Source: Symsagittifera roscoffensis
Lineage: Eukaryota; Xenacoelomorpha; Acoela; Convolutidae
Length of the DNA stretch: 64,000 nt
NCBI RefSeq assembly: GCF_963678635.1
Contig: NC_087063.1
Span: 18,893,814 to 18,957,813, forward strand
Reading direction: 5' to 3'
Shown: positions 21,554 through 32,130 of the stretch, piece by piece
Layout: each line of letters begins with the position of its first letter
Position numbering within the stretch: the stretch's first letter is position 1
Position numbers and translations under genes: made by a program
The notes under the pieces: generated by a model
What the model was told of the DNA's origin: nothing
What the model saw: the letters and a program-made list of their open reading frames with translations, nothing else
The model's database searches: none

Positions 21554-23392
21554 TCCTGGGTAACTTTCATCTCTCCGAAAATGAAAATAGAGAAAACTGA
21601 ATAAAAATCCCGAGCTTGATATTTACTGTGTCTTATAATTTTCGTTCCAAAAATGACTCTGGTTAGTCTATTTGTACACGAATTGGTCAATGTTTTGATT
21701 TTGAGATTGTGCTGAGCTATTATTAGTTTGACTTTGATTGAATGAGAGGTCTAATTCTTCTTCGGTTTCTTGCAAAGCTTTAACTATCTCATCGTCATGA
21801 TTGCAATTTGTTGCCTAATTACCTCAGACGCCGCAAAAACAAAAAAAAGTGAGTCAACGCTTGTTATGTTATAAGTGTGCTTTTTTCAACCTAACTTGCA
21901 TGAATTAGTGCTCAATAAAAGTTATCAATTTCATTATCTGTGTACTGCTTTACTTCTAATTCAGTTTGTCAACTCAATATCAGGTGTTTTACTCGCTCCA
22001 TTATTGGCTGGTGTTTGGAGGACAGTAAGGTGGTATGCCTTCCTCTAGAGGTCCGGGGTCTCAGTCCTGTAGGCGGTAAATTCTTTCTGTTAGTCTTTAT
22101 AAGTATGTCTTTATAGTCTTTATAAGTAAGCTTCTTTTTGCTTAATAGTCACCTCTTTTATATGCTTTACTTAGGTTACTGTCGTGGGAATCTTCTGAAA
22201 TACTTAGTCAGCTATGGATGTACTTGTTTGTAAATGGGTTTTTTCAGACATTTGAAAAATCGACGGTAACTCTACTTGGCTCACTGGGAATTTACATGAA
22301 ATCACAGAGCAGATTTATCACTAACATTGTTGTATTGAAGAGATACGTTAGCTCTGTGTTTGACATCGTCTAAATCTCACCGTCTACTCCTGTGTCACCT
22401 ACGCCACCATATCCTTCCTCTATCTCTCTTTCTCCATCCTCGGCGGCTTACCAGTTCATAGGCTGAATAATTGATTTTTCATTGCTAAACTTAGTTCCGT
22501 CCATTTTTGTGTGCCTTTTTTAGCTACAACACAAATCAAAGTACTTTCAATTTGATTCAGCTTATGTTTCATGCAGACTTCTTTACCTATGTAAATTCCA
22601 TTCAGTGGAATCCCTCATGCATGATAGAAGGATCGAAAAACCGAAAGATATACTAGCCAATTACAATTCAGTATTCTAAAAACTGAAAACGGATGTGAAA
22701 ATACCTAGTTTTAGTGTTTGAAATATTTGGACAGCTTGAAAACTTTTGATAAGGTTGAAATTGTCTGCTATTCGCACATTCTGTCTTGAGAATTACAACC
22801 ATCCTGCCCCATTTTTAATCCTTTTACTTTTTTTATTTTGGTTGTAAACTCATTTATTTGTCAGCTAACTTTATTCTTCAGGCTATTTTGGCCTAGTTGG
22901 TTTGCCTAATTGCTTTTGTTTCTCTCTCCATTTATCATTCGGTATTTGTTGTCTCGCAATCCCCCTCCGAAAAAGAAATTAAGCTCTAGCTGCTTTCAAT
23001 TACCAGTTTTGCTTCTGAATTGCTAAAAGCAAGGTCAGGTTATCTACAAATATATCAAAAACAGTTTTTGAACAGTTCACTAATTTGTTGAGAAATTTAA
23101 TCGATTCCAAAACAGATGCCTAGAACTTCATGTCGGAATTATTGTTCTTTGAAGACCTGAATTTAGATTGTTTTATTGATGCTCCGAACAGCTGATTGTG
23201 AATTTTGATGATATACCTGATCCTAATTGATTTTGAGTTTGCATGCAGATATGATTGCTTTGTGTTTTGTCGCTTTGATTAGTTATCGAATCAATTTCGG
23301 AGCCAACACTGACAGGAATTTTAGCCAGATGTTCTAGGGCTGTTTGAGAAGTTAGTTAACCTTTTTGGATATGTTATCTTAAATTGATCGTG
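21554..23392. other. Intergenic stretch with one SINE head
   Basis: TTGGCTGGTGTTTGGAGG near 22002, followed by a degenerate B box (GGTCCGGGGTCTCAGTCCTG), is another tRNA-like SINE copy. Two copies of a TTAGRTTACTGT..TGGGA..CTTCTG phrase (about 21153 and 22170) are related to each other. No gene is called. Confidence 0.5.
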
Positions 23393-23535
23393 ATCATCAT
23401 CATCATCATCACATATGTTATTTCGACACCAATTTCTTGAATTCAAAGGTGTTTGAGTTTAATTAAAAACCAGTTTTGTCGTAAGAATAATCAGTCGCTC
23501 CGCTAAAGATGAGTTCGTTTCTGTCGATAGCCGTA

Positions 23536-23618
23536 CCCACTCTAAAATGAGCTGGGATTTGAACAGAAAATGTTCTTTGAAGATGGTTAAAAATCGGACC
23601 CGCTCTAAAATGAGCTGG
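23536..23618 (-). repeat. Two copies of the LINE-associated motif, 3' side
   Basis: The + strand motif CCNCTCTAAAATGAGCTGG occurs at 23536-23555 and 23599-23618, 63 bp apart, just past the stop of ORF3. Its core GCTC-TAAAAT-GAGC can fold. Three more copies lie on the other side of the coding block. Confidence 0.9.
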
Positions 23619-23623
23619 GCGTT

Positions 23624-24280
23624 TCATCGTCGTCGCCTTCTTTGCCTTCGTTTCACAGCCATTGGATTTTCTATGCTTCTGAAGGCGTCATAAAAGTCCT
23701 TGGCAAGTTCGCGCACGCCATTTGCTGTGGGGTGAAGACCATCTGCGCAAACATGCCTCCGATAGCTGAACTTTACAGTTTTAAAGAGCGGGATTTTATA
23801 CCATGCCGTTAGATTTCTGTAGCATTTATTCACTCTCCTGATAAGAGAGCGTTTACCTTCCCGGCTAATAAGTGACATGACGCCAACTTCGAAATTGCAG
23901 TCAAGGAGTCTAAAAATAGCACTCTCCATCTCCTCGGCTACTTCAGTCGCTCCCAATGACTGGCGCCCTGAACGGTCAAACAGGTTGTTTGTTCCTCCCA
24001 TTATGAGCACTGTTTGTACATCCAAGTTTTTCATATCATTGAGAACCTGATCGCTACAAAGGGTTGAGAGAGTTCCACCAGGGCACGAAACTGTCACGGA
24101 ATCTGGCAGAAAAATCCCATAAACTAGCGATGATCCCAAAACAGCATATGTCACTCTCTTGATCTTATCAGAGCTCAATATTATCCGTCTTTTGGGGAGA
24201 AACCTGGTTTCAACATGAACATTTCTTAGACGCAAGGTTTCGTTTAGCTTTTGAATTCCAACTTTTCTAGTTTCAGTCAT
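23624..24280 (-). CDS. LINE ORF3: SGNH/GDSL-type hydrolase
   Basis: A 218-residue protein counted from the first ATG (24280), which lies just beyond the ORF2 stop (24292-24294), so translation by reinitiation is plausible. It carries the SGNH family blocks in order: VLGSSLVYG (nucleophile Ser51, with Ser in place of the usual Asp before it), SCPGGTLS (block II Gly, about residue 68), MGGTNN (Asn98) and DGLHPTANG (Asp180, His183). The full Ser-Gly-Asn-His set is present, so an active esterase or lipase-like fold is expected. The C-terminus is a run of arginines. Esterase domains occur in CR1-like elements, usually fused in ORF1; here the domain is a separate cistron after ORF2. The tandem copy B lacks it. 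Confidence 0.85.
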   Translation of the reverse strand: MTETRKVGIQKLNETLRLRNVHVETRFLPKRRIILSSDKIKRVTYAVLGSSLVYGIFLPDSVTVSCPGGTLSTLCSDQVLNDMKNLDVQTVLIMGGTNNLFDRSGRQSLGATEVAEEMESAIFRLLDCNFEVGVMSLISREGKRSLIRRVNKCYRNLTAWYKIPLFKTVKFSYRRHVCADGLHPTANGVRELAKDFYDAFRSIENPMAVKRRQRRRRR

Positions 24281-24291
24281 TTTAGCAACCT

Positions 24292-27118
24292 TTAACTGAA
24301 ACAAGTCTCATAGTAATACTGGTTAAACAAATACGTTTTCAACTGTTTACGAAATTCAGTTTCATTTGGTAGCTTAAGGTTACATGGTAAACTATTCCAA
24401 TGGTGTGCGGCAGCAAACCTAAACGTCCTTTTTCCATAGTTCGTGTTAACCAGTGGTTTCTTAATGACCATGGTCCTTTCACTGAAACGGGAGGAACTTT
24501 TTTGTAGTGAAAAATATTTACTCAGATAAGACGGAACGATTTGAGGATTGAAAATGCATTTGTGTACGATTGTCAAGACTTTAAAAATCACTCGAGATTT
24601 TATGGGCAACCAATGTAGATCATGTAGATAAGGAGTAATACTCGTTGACTTCTTCAAACCGAAAACAAATCTGCAGGCACTATTTTGGACTTTTTGCAAC
24701 TTGTAGAGCAGATAATTTGGTAAGCTCGAGTACAAGCTATTGCAGTAGTCTAATCGACTTAAGACTAGCATTCTTGCCAACATATTTCTATTTTCAAAAT
24801 CAAGGTAGAAACGTATGCTGTATAGTTTCCGGAGACTGTGGTAACTGGCGCCACACACGGAATCGATCTGTTTTTTCAATGACAAGGATCGGTCAATGAG
24901 GCAACCTAAAGACTTCACAGAGTTTTCTGTTGATTTCATCAGCTTAACCGTTGAATTTCCAATGAGTAGTGAACTGTTTGTTAGACCTTTTGACTTACTA
25001 GTGGCTAGGTTAATTACTTGGCTTTTTGATTCATTTAACATAAGCCCCATGGACGAAAACCAGTTCGAAATAATAACCAGAGATCTTTCTATTTCTGCTA
25101 ATTCACTCTCATTTTTGATTTCACAGTATAAAGTAGTATCATCGGCATACACTTGGTATGAAAATTTAGTTGAGCCAATAATATCGTTCAATGGTGTCAG
25201 GTAGATTGAGAACAGGAGGGGTCCCAGAAGAGAACCTTGAGGCACTCCAAATTCGAGTTCTTGAGAATTCGATAAAACATCATTGATAGCAACAATTTGA
25301 GTCCGATTCTCTAGATAGGAAAGAATTAGATCCACTGCATCATTCGTCATTCCAATCCGATTTTTCATGATCTTTCTCAATGTTTTATGATCAATGGTAT
25401 CAAATGCAGCTGAAAGGTCAAGGGCTATCAAAATGACCTGTCTCTTGTTGTCGAGACTAGTCAGTAGATCATCTGTAGTTTTTAGCAGAGCCGTTTCAGT
25501 TGAAAAATGCTTCCTGTAAGCAGATTGGTGTTCATCTAGAAGATTATAGGAGCTAAGGTATTGATCGAGCTGTTTATATAAAATTCTTTCAAAAACTTTA
25601 CTGATAAACATCAGATTCGCTATTGGTCTATAAGAATTTAAAACGTTTTGGTCAAGTTTGTGGTCTTTTAAGAGAGGAGGTATCACCGCTCTCTTGAGAC
25701 ATTTTGGAAATTTGGACTGATCGATGCAATTGTTTATCATAATGATGAAATAATCTTTCCACGAGTGTGCTATTCTTTTCATATCTATCGTTTTCAGTAT
25801 ATCTTCTCGTGAGTTCGCGTTTGAAACCATTCTTACTGCTTCTTCTAGTTCATCTATAGTCACATATTGGAATTGGAAAGAAGAAACTGCAGGGAAAGCA
25901 AAGAGTGGCGGCGAGATGCCATTACTTTTAACATTTGCCACTAAATTTCTAACCTTCTGAATGAAAAATTGGTTGAAGTTTTCAGCTAATTCATAATCAC
26001 TGGAGTATATCAGTGGTAGAACGTTTTGTTGTTTTTCTCCAGCAAGGCGTTTCAATTCACGAAATTTGAGCGAATGGCTATTTGAAAGCTCAAAGCGCCT
26101 GGAAAAATATATCAATTTCTTCGCTCTAAACAGATCTTTACATTTCTTTAAATACTCCTTGAAAGCTGTTTCGTTTTCTAATCCAGGATTTACACGCATT
26201 ACGCGTTCTAATTTTCTACGTTTTCGTTTTACGTCTGCTAACTCTTTATCGTAAAAATTACAAAATCGGTTTTTGACAACTTTGGTCTTAGTTGGCACAT
26301 AATCAGTTTTCAGCAGCTGCAAAATTTCGATAAAATTCTCTGCCATCTCGTTCGGGTCACTGGTGTTCAGATTCAAGATTAAATTCTGATCTATTTCCGT
26401 CTCTAAATGTTTCCAGTGTGTATTGTTCCAATCATAATTAGTCAATCTGGTTTTATCCTTCCGTTGAATTGCGATTTCATAAGTGAACGTCAATAGATGG
26501 TGATCAGAGTATTCAACGTGCTCATTTCTAACGGGTGAACACAATTCCGGGTTTGAACAAATTATGAGGTCTAGAATTTTCCCGTATTCGTGAGTTGCTT
26601 TCTTAACAATCTGTTCTAGGTTATATTCCAGTAGAATCGAACAAAATGTATTGGATTTGGCACAACGTCTGTTTTCTAGATCCAAATTAAAATCACCCAG
26701 GAGGAGAATTTGGGTTTCAATTGATGAGGCAAGAATATTTTCAGTCAATTCATTAAAAAACTCGTTATAATTTCCACTCGGCGGTCTATATATTGCTGCA
26801 ATTGTTATTTTGACTTTTCTAGTCACGACCGTAATTACCAAGAATTCACCATTGTCCGAGAGATGGCTCAAAATTCTTTCACCCTGTAGTTCTTCGCGAG
26901 AAATTATGGCAACACCTCCACCTATTTTAGCCGTTCGTGAAACATGATGATATCGATATTCATTTGAAGAGTCTATACTGATTTAGAATATATTCCGTAT
27001 CCGGCTTAAGCCAGGTTTCAGTAATGATCAAGATATCAACTTGTTCTATAGCCAATATGCTCTGTATTTGATTTACTTTTTTCGCTAGAGAACGTATATT
27101 AATTACACCAACTTTCAT
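24292..27118 (-). pseudogene. LINE ORF2 copy A: endonuclease-reverse transcriptase, frameshifted
   Basis: By comparison with copy B the ORF starts at 27118. A 2-bp deletion near 26979 (TATAC-TGATTT against TATACAATGATTT in B) breaks the frame early in the endonuclease domain. From 26871 to the stop at 24292 the frame is open for 859 codons. Visible motifs are GDFNLD and SDHH of the APE-type endonuclease (residues 59-64 and 122-125 of that part), then the RT blocks DLSAAFDTIDH (485-495), GVPQGSLLGPLLF (542-554) and the catalytic YADD (575-578). The C-terminal region has the short hydrophobic, Cys-containing blocks usual for CR1/L2-type elements. The RT half is intact, the endonuclease is not, and the stop sits 12 bases before ORF3. 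Confidence 0.9.
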
Positions 27119-27157
27119 AGCATTCGATTGAGACTCGGGTTTTTTGTTTGATTTTAG

Positions 27158-27940
27158 TCAGTCGCTTTTCAAAGTTCTGAGCCAGGTTCTGGCTTCTGCA
27201 TCAAGATAGTACCTGTTTATTACAACATTTTCCGGCCAAGAATTAGGTTGATCAATGATTGTTGCATGTTCGCCGTCAAATACACAGTGGAAACTTTTGT
27301 GGCGAGAATTTTCCTTTGTTATTTCCCTGATATGATTCAGAGGAAATCCTTTACTTTGACACCATGCGACTATATCACTTTCATCATTTGTCTGTTTTAT
27401 TCTTCCAACATAGAGATGGCGTCGTGGTGGTGGCTTCTCTACACCTTTGAGTGCTTCTGTTACCACTTCTCCCGTAATTAGTGGTTTCTTTGGTCTGCGG
27501 TCATTTCTATCTTTGGAGCCTTTTCGCTTCGTAACCCTCGAGCTACCAGCTTCTGAGGATACACTTTCACGAGCATTTCTGATGAATGCCGAAGAATTCA
27601 GATTAAACTTCGCTGCCCCAGCATAATTGGTTTTGTTCTTTTCAATTATACTAGTTGGTTCACGATATTGCTTCAGCGATAGCAGCTCAGACTTTAATTC
27701 GTGTACATCTTGCGCCATAGTCTTTATTGAGAACAGTTCTTGTCGCAGTTCATCAATAACTCGGAAAAGATCTCTTTTACAGGTTCCACAATCTGGGCAA
27801 CTCCATTCAATGTGCCCAACCACCTTATCGGCAGTGTTGAGGCCAATACACGCAGAGTGGGCAGAAGCTTGACAACCGACGCATTTCACCGATTGATTGG
27901 TTAAAGCGTTTTGACATACTGTACAGTGGAGAGACGACAT
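27158..27940 (-). CDS. LINE ORF1 copy A: PHD finger, coiled coil, RRM-like C-terminus
   Basis: A 260-residue protein. Residues 6-51 give a textbook C4HC3 PHD finger (C6, C9, C20, C23, H28, C31, C48, C51). About 60-95 is a heptad-like coiled coil (VIDELRQELFSIKTM.. and SELLSLKQ). A basic linker (KRKGSKDRNDRRPKKP) follows. From about 172, RRHLYVGRI and KSFHCVFDG look like the two RNP-type strands of an RRM-like nucleic-acid-binding fold. PHD-bearing ORF1 proteins are known in CR1-like elements. Its expected role is binding the LINE RNA; the PHD finger may bind chromatin. It ends about 40 bases before the ORF2 start. Confidence 0.9.
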   Translation of the reverse strand: MSSLHCTVCQNALTNQSVKCVGCQASAHSACIGLNTADKVVGHIEWSCPDCGTCKRDLFRVIDELRQELFSIKTMAQDVHELKSELLSLKQYREPTSIIEKNKTNYAGAAKFNLNSSAFIRNARESVSSEAGSSRVTKRKGSKDRNDRRPKKPLITGEVVTEALKGVEKPPPRRHLYVGRIKQTNDESDIVAWCQSKGFPLNHIREITKENSRHKSFHCVFDGEHATIIDQPNSWPENVVINRYYLDAEARTWLRTLKSD

Positions 27941-27974
27941 ATTTCAATTGTCTTGCTGGGAATTATTGGTCGTT

Positions 27975-28123
27975 TCCGCTCTAAAATGAGCTGGATTTTG
28001 GTAGATTTGTTTAAAGATATTTCCAAATTCTCTTTGTCATTCCCGCTCTAAAATGAGCTGGATAACATCCGGGAATTTGTTCGTGTCTTTTCTGGCTGTC
28101 GTAACCACTCTCAAATGAGCTGG
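27975..28123 (-). repeat. Three copies of the LINE-associated motif, 5' side
   Basis: The 19-20-bp motif (core CTCTAAAATGAGCTGG) occurs at 27975-27994, 28042-28061 and, with one change, 28104-28123, at 62-67 bp spacing, directly upstream of ORF1. These may be 5' UTR monomers with promoter activity; that is inference. Confidence 0.9.
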
Positions 28124-28130
28124 TTTATCT

Positions 28131-31100
28131 TCTTTATCTGATTCTGTTTGTGTCAATTTCGATTTCCATCAACCGGATCTCTAAAATCCCTTCGTAGACA
28201 AGGGCTACCCAAGATAAGATGTTTATCCGGTTCGTCGAGACATATCTATCTATTTAATAAGTTTATCACAACAATTAGGCTAATGCGACGGAAAATCATG
28301 CGACGGAATTGATGCGACGGAAAATCATGTTTGGGCTAGGATTCATTTTAAAGCTTAGTCGATTTTATTTGAAGCAATTCGGTTGCTTTTTCAAAACAAA
28401 TTGTGACTGTTTATATTGCGAAAGGAAACGTACAAGATACGAGCCAAGTTGACAACGTGAGACTTTAATTTACTTCAGGTAGCAAGATATAGACATACTT
28501 TCAAAATTTTTAAATAAAATATTTGCCAGTAGAAAGTTGTGTCTGTTATCGCGCTCAGACAATGAGGCTAATTCAGCCGAAAGTTTTCAATTGATTCAGT
28601 TACCGACATTTCACTCCAATTCGAGAGGGCGGTGAAATTTAAGTATTTAAAATATCGAAATCTGATGAAAAAAAATGTTTTGTTATCGTCTGAGACAAAC
28701 TAAGCTGTAGATACCGTATTTTTTCTGGATAGTTTTTTAAAGCTTGTTTTCAATGTCCGGTTTTGTCGCCATTTTTTGTTGTAAATTTATTTTTACTTTC
28801 TCATTTTCCAAAGATTTAATTTGCCAACTCAGTTTCGTTTTTGCACGAGCAATTGTAAACAAGTTTTTTTTATAAGAGTTTCCTTTCAGTTATTTGTTAC
28901 AGTCATAAATTAATAAATTCTAAGTAAGTCAAATATAATTGATGAATAATAAATGAGTTAAATTCTAGTTCATAAAGATCTTGTAGTAAAAGTTTCTACT
29001 AATTCTGAAGTTCGTCTGACTTCCTTTGTTTGCCTCTGAGTTTTGGCAAATGGCCCAAAATTTTTGTAATGAAGTTGATGAACGTTGTAAAATAAAAAGT
29101 AACGTTATGGCGTTCTAAAATAAAAAGAATGACCGGTAAAATGGTAATCTTAGAAGCGGTGCGTAAGCTTGTATTTGTATTTAACCCTAAAAGTGTTTCA
29201 TCTTACGTTATACCATTTTTCAGTGCCCAGAAGTAACAAAGTTAGAGCTCAAAAAATAAGGATGGTTTTGTTTTTCTGATTTTTAAATGCGTCGTTACAA
29301 TTGTTCGGAAATTTGTGTTTCAGATTCGCAGAACGTAGTTCGAACTCTTAAATAGGTTGTAATGATTTTTAAAGATGTCGACGCAGGACTTCGATTCAAA
29401 TTTTTGCGGTTTGACTTTTGATTTCTTTTTTAGTTAAGTTCATTTCCTGTTTTGAAAGGGAGGCAAACTCCACTATCAAAAGTTAAGATCATTTCCTGTT
29501 TTGAAAGGGAGGCAAACTCCACTATTGAACAGCGAAAGTGTAAAGGTCATGAAAAACGTGATTGACTTCTAATTTCAAAAAATTTAATTTGATTATGAGA
29601 GTTTCCAGCGAATTAAAAGAGTAACCTATTGGTCCAGTTTTTTCAAACTGATTTATTTTTATCAAAAAACTGTCAATCATTAATTGTTCTAGAAATTCAG
29701 TTTAGAAATTAGGTCATCTTTTTTTTCTCGAAAAATCGAATTTTGATATATTTTCTAAAAATTCAGTATTATTTTGTTTACTTGCGTTTGTTGACTCCTT
29801 TCCAGCGGTCTGTTGGCTATGTTTAATTTTGTTTTTATGCAAAGTTGATATTCATTTAACAAGGATCTCAACCAGGTTTTCTTCTGTTTTGCGTTTTCAT
29901 AAATGACCTACTTGACTCATGAGTTTTTTTCTGATTATTTCATTTTTGCTGATGATCTTAAAATCTTAGCTGTAAACGAAAATAAATGGCAAGAGCAGAA
30001 AGATCAAGGTGAAATACAGAACTGGGTTAAGTTAAATAAAATGGAACTACCAATTATCAAATGAGCCAAAGTATTTTTTAGAAGAGCAGTCCCCTGCTAC
30101 AAACTGATGGGCGCGAAACTAAAAGAACTGTCTTGGAAAAACCATCTTGAGTAACGTTTAAGGAAAGCTGATAAAGTCTTCTACATGCTCAGAAGAAATA
30201 TAATATTAGGCTTAATTTTTTTTATCAAATTTTGTCTTTGAAAATATTTTGTACTGCCAGTCTTTTTATACGATGTTTCATGCTTATCTGCGTCGAGAAC
30301 AAACCATCTTTCTGAACTTTTCGAAAGAAAGCGTTCGAATGGATAGAAGAACAAAAAAGTTGAATATGTCAATGAATTGCGAATCCTCAACATTCTTCCA
30401 TGACCAAATGGTGTTTCTCCAAATGAACGATATCTTGCTCATTTCAAAATTTATAAGAAGGAAGCGATTGTATCATATCACCGAATGAACAAATTTCGTC
30501 TCCAGAACGAATGAAACTTTTTATCTACCACACACGAGGACAAAAAAGGCTAGAATGGAGTTTACTTTTAGATCATACAGATTCATAAACCAAATCAAGA
30601 AATACGTTGACATTCTTATGAACACACTGAAAAAAAAAGATGATGGAACTAATGTGGAAATTTGTTAACGAAAAATTTTCAATAACAAACGGCTGCACCT
30701 GGAAAATCTTTTGCGATTGTAACAAAACTCGGTTTCTTGGATGAATACTTCAGAACTCGGTCATATGGTCATATTCAAAGTAAGCTGAAGTTTTTCTTGT
30801 TATCCATCGTGTTTGCGTGATATATTACAATAGGTGGCATGTTAAGTTTCTCTTTACGAAACAAAAATTCTTCTAGCGGAAAGCAAACTCGGACATCTGG
30901 TTCTTCAGGCAAGTGTGTTATGTACCACCCAATCTGCAAGAAAAGTTAAATTATCAACCAGCGTAGTTTGCTGCTCACAATAGTAACTTGCTGCTCACAA
31001 TCTTAGTCACTAAGTGGAGTAATATTGTTGAAATTGGAGCGTGAACAAATAATGACCTTGAAGTGGATACTAAATTCTGACTGCGATGACAAAGAGACTA

Positions 31101-32130
31101 CTTGAACTCGATTTTTAACCCTTAAGCCTTTGTCGAAATGCACGGTCTTCTTTTGTATTTATCCCTGATTGAAATCAAGAATGTCGTATCCATGAAAGTT
31201 CAAACCTGTAGCTCTGAGAAAACCTCCCAGCACAGTAGAGGCGCATACTTAGTCAGCAATGAGAGACTCATCAAAACCGATAAAAATTGTTTTCATAGAA
31301 CAAAAATATTATACACTGTCATCAAACATAACGAAATGCACGGAAACCAATTTGACAACGAGTTGATTGGCTTTTTAATTGGCATTACTTTTTGCCACCA
31401 ATTGTAATATATCAACCGTTTTTAATCCAACTGTTATCAAAGCAGGAAGGAATTCAAATTTTGTTCCATATGTATTGCTTGCTCAAAATCAGATAAACCA
31501 AATAAATCGCTTCTATTTGAATTACGTATTAATTTTAAGCATTTTCAGGTGCAATTGAAATGCATAAAAAAAGATAACGACGAACAATTTATAATCAGCT
31601 ATTCGTAGAGTCTTACATGCACTATCACGCCAAAATTTTGTTTATAACAAAGAGCCGGTCGGAGTTCCATGCTATCATTTTTTTTCGACCACGTCATGAA
31701 AAGACTGGAAGAAAATACGGCGTAGGGCGGGGTTCTCCGGGCACTTTTGACTACCTCGAGAAAAATTCTCACGAGGGCAAGTTCGGTATCATTTGAAAGC
31801 TCTTTCAGCTGTGATGTTAAAAAAAGTTGTGGCAGTGTGAAAAATTTGTCTGAATTATCCGTTTTCAAAATAAATAAGATTGTACAAGAATTTGCAGTCA
31901 TATTTTAACTATAAGTACGTTTTAGAGAAGCAAGGGTGTTGCGAACGAGTACTAGGCCTTTTTCACGTAATTAAGTGTGCTCACAGAAATCGTATGTGAA
32001 AACGTTACACCTTTTCTACTTGCTTTGTTAAACGTTCAAATTCAAAGTTTTCAAATTCAAACATTTTCTGCATTCGGAGAATTGGTAACTCCCATGCTTG
32101 AGACGACAAAGCCTGGGACTAGATTTTTTT
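28131..32130. other. LINE 5' flank with repeats and an old RT remnant
   Basis: It holds three ATGCGACGGAA repeats (about 28283-28325); a GGAAGGCAAACT-family element (about 29400-29640) in which a 36-bp stretch is doubled with a 49-bp period (29441 and 29490); a decayed reverse-transcriptase fragment at 29930-30200; and a partial SINE at the right end (about 32085-32130). Short ORFs between have no domains and are repeated unchanged in copy 2. Confidence 0.6.
29930..30200 (+). pseudogene. Decayed LINE reverse-transcriptase fragment
   Basis: The + strand reads FADDLKILAVNENKWQEQ, then IQNWVKLNKMELPIIK, with stop codons following. This matches the block of LINE RTs beginning at the catalytic [Y/F]ADD and continuing to the W..N.M.LN..K segment. 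It is unrelated to the minus-strand LINE beside it and much older. A second copy sits in the duplicated unit. Confidence 0.7.

Larger units (their letters stand above)
23393..28130 (-). mobile_element. CR1/L2-like LINE, copy A
   Basis: Non-LTR retrotransposon on the minus strand. In transcript order it has motif repeats (28123-27975), ORF1 with a PHD finger, ORF2 with apurinic-type endonuclease and reverse transcriptase, ORF3 with an SGNH hydrolase, motif repeats again (23618-23536) and a short (GAT)6 microsatellite at 23410-23393, likely the 3' tail. PHD and esterase modules are known from CR1-like elements, normally in ORF1; a separate esterase ORF after the RT is unusual. The 5' end beyond 28130 is not fixed, and no target-site duplication was found. 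ORF2 has a 2-bp deletion, so the copy is not fully intact. Confidence 0.85.
24327..32130. repeat. Tandem segmental duplication, copy 1 (7.8 kb)
   Basis: Everything from 24327 to 32130 recurs from 32131 to 39928. The offset changes stepwise (7804, 7795, 7797, 7798) at small indels: 9 bp near 24613, 2 bp near 26979, 1 bp in a T run. Substitutions are few. The unit holds the LINE without its 3' end plus 4 kb of its 5' flank, so it arose by duplication of DNA and not by retrotransposition. Confidence 0.95.

Noticed and set aside
24645-25204. Plus-strand ORFs opposite the LINE (also near 26066, 27248, 27627 and in copy B)
   Set aside because: They are antisense shadows of ORF1 and ORF2, repeated unchanged in the duplication.
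30249-31407. Short plus-strand ORFs in the LINE flank, identical in both copies
   Set aside because: Identity only reflects the recent 7.8-kb duplication and is no evidence of coding selection.
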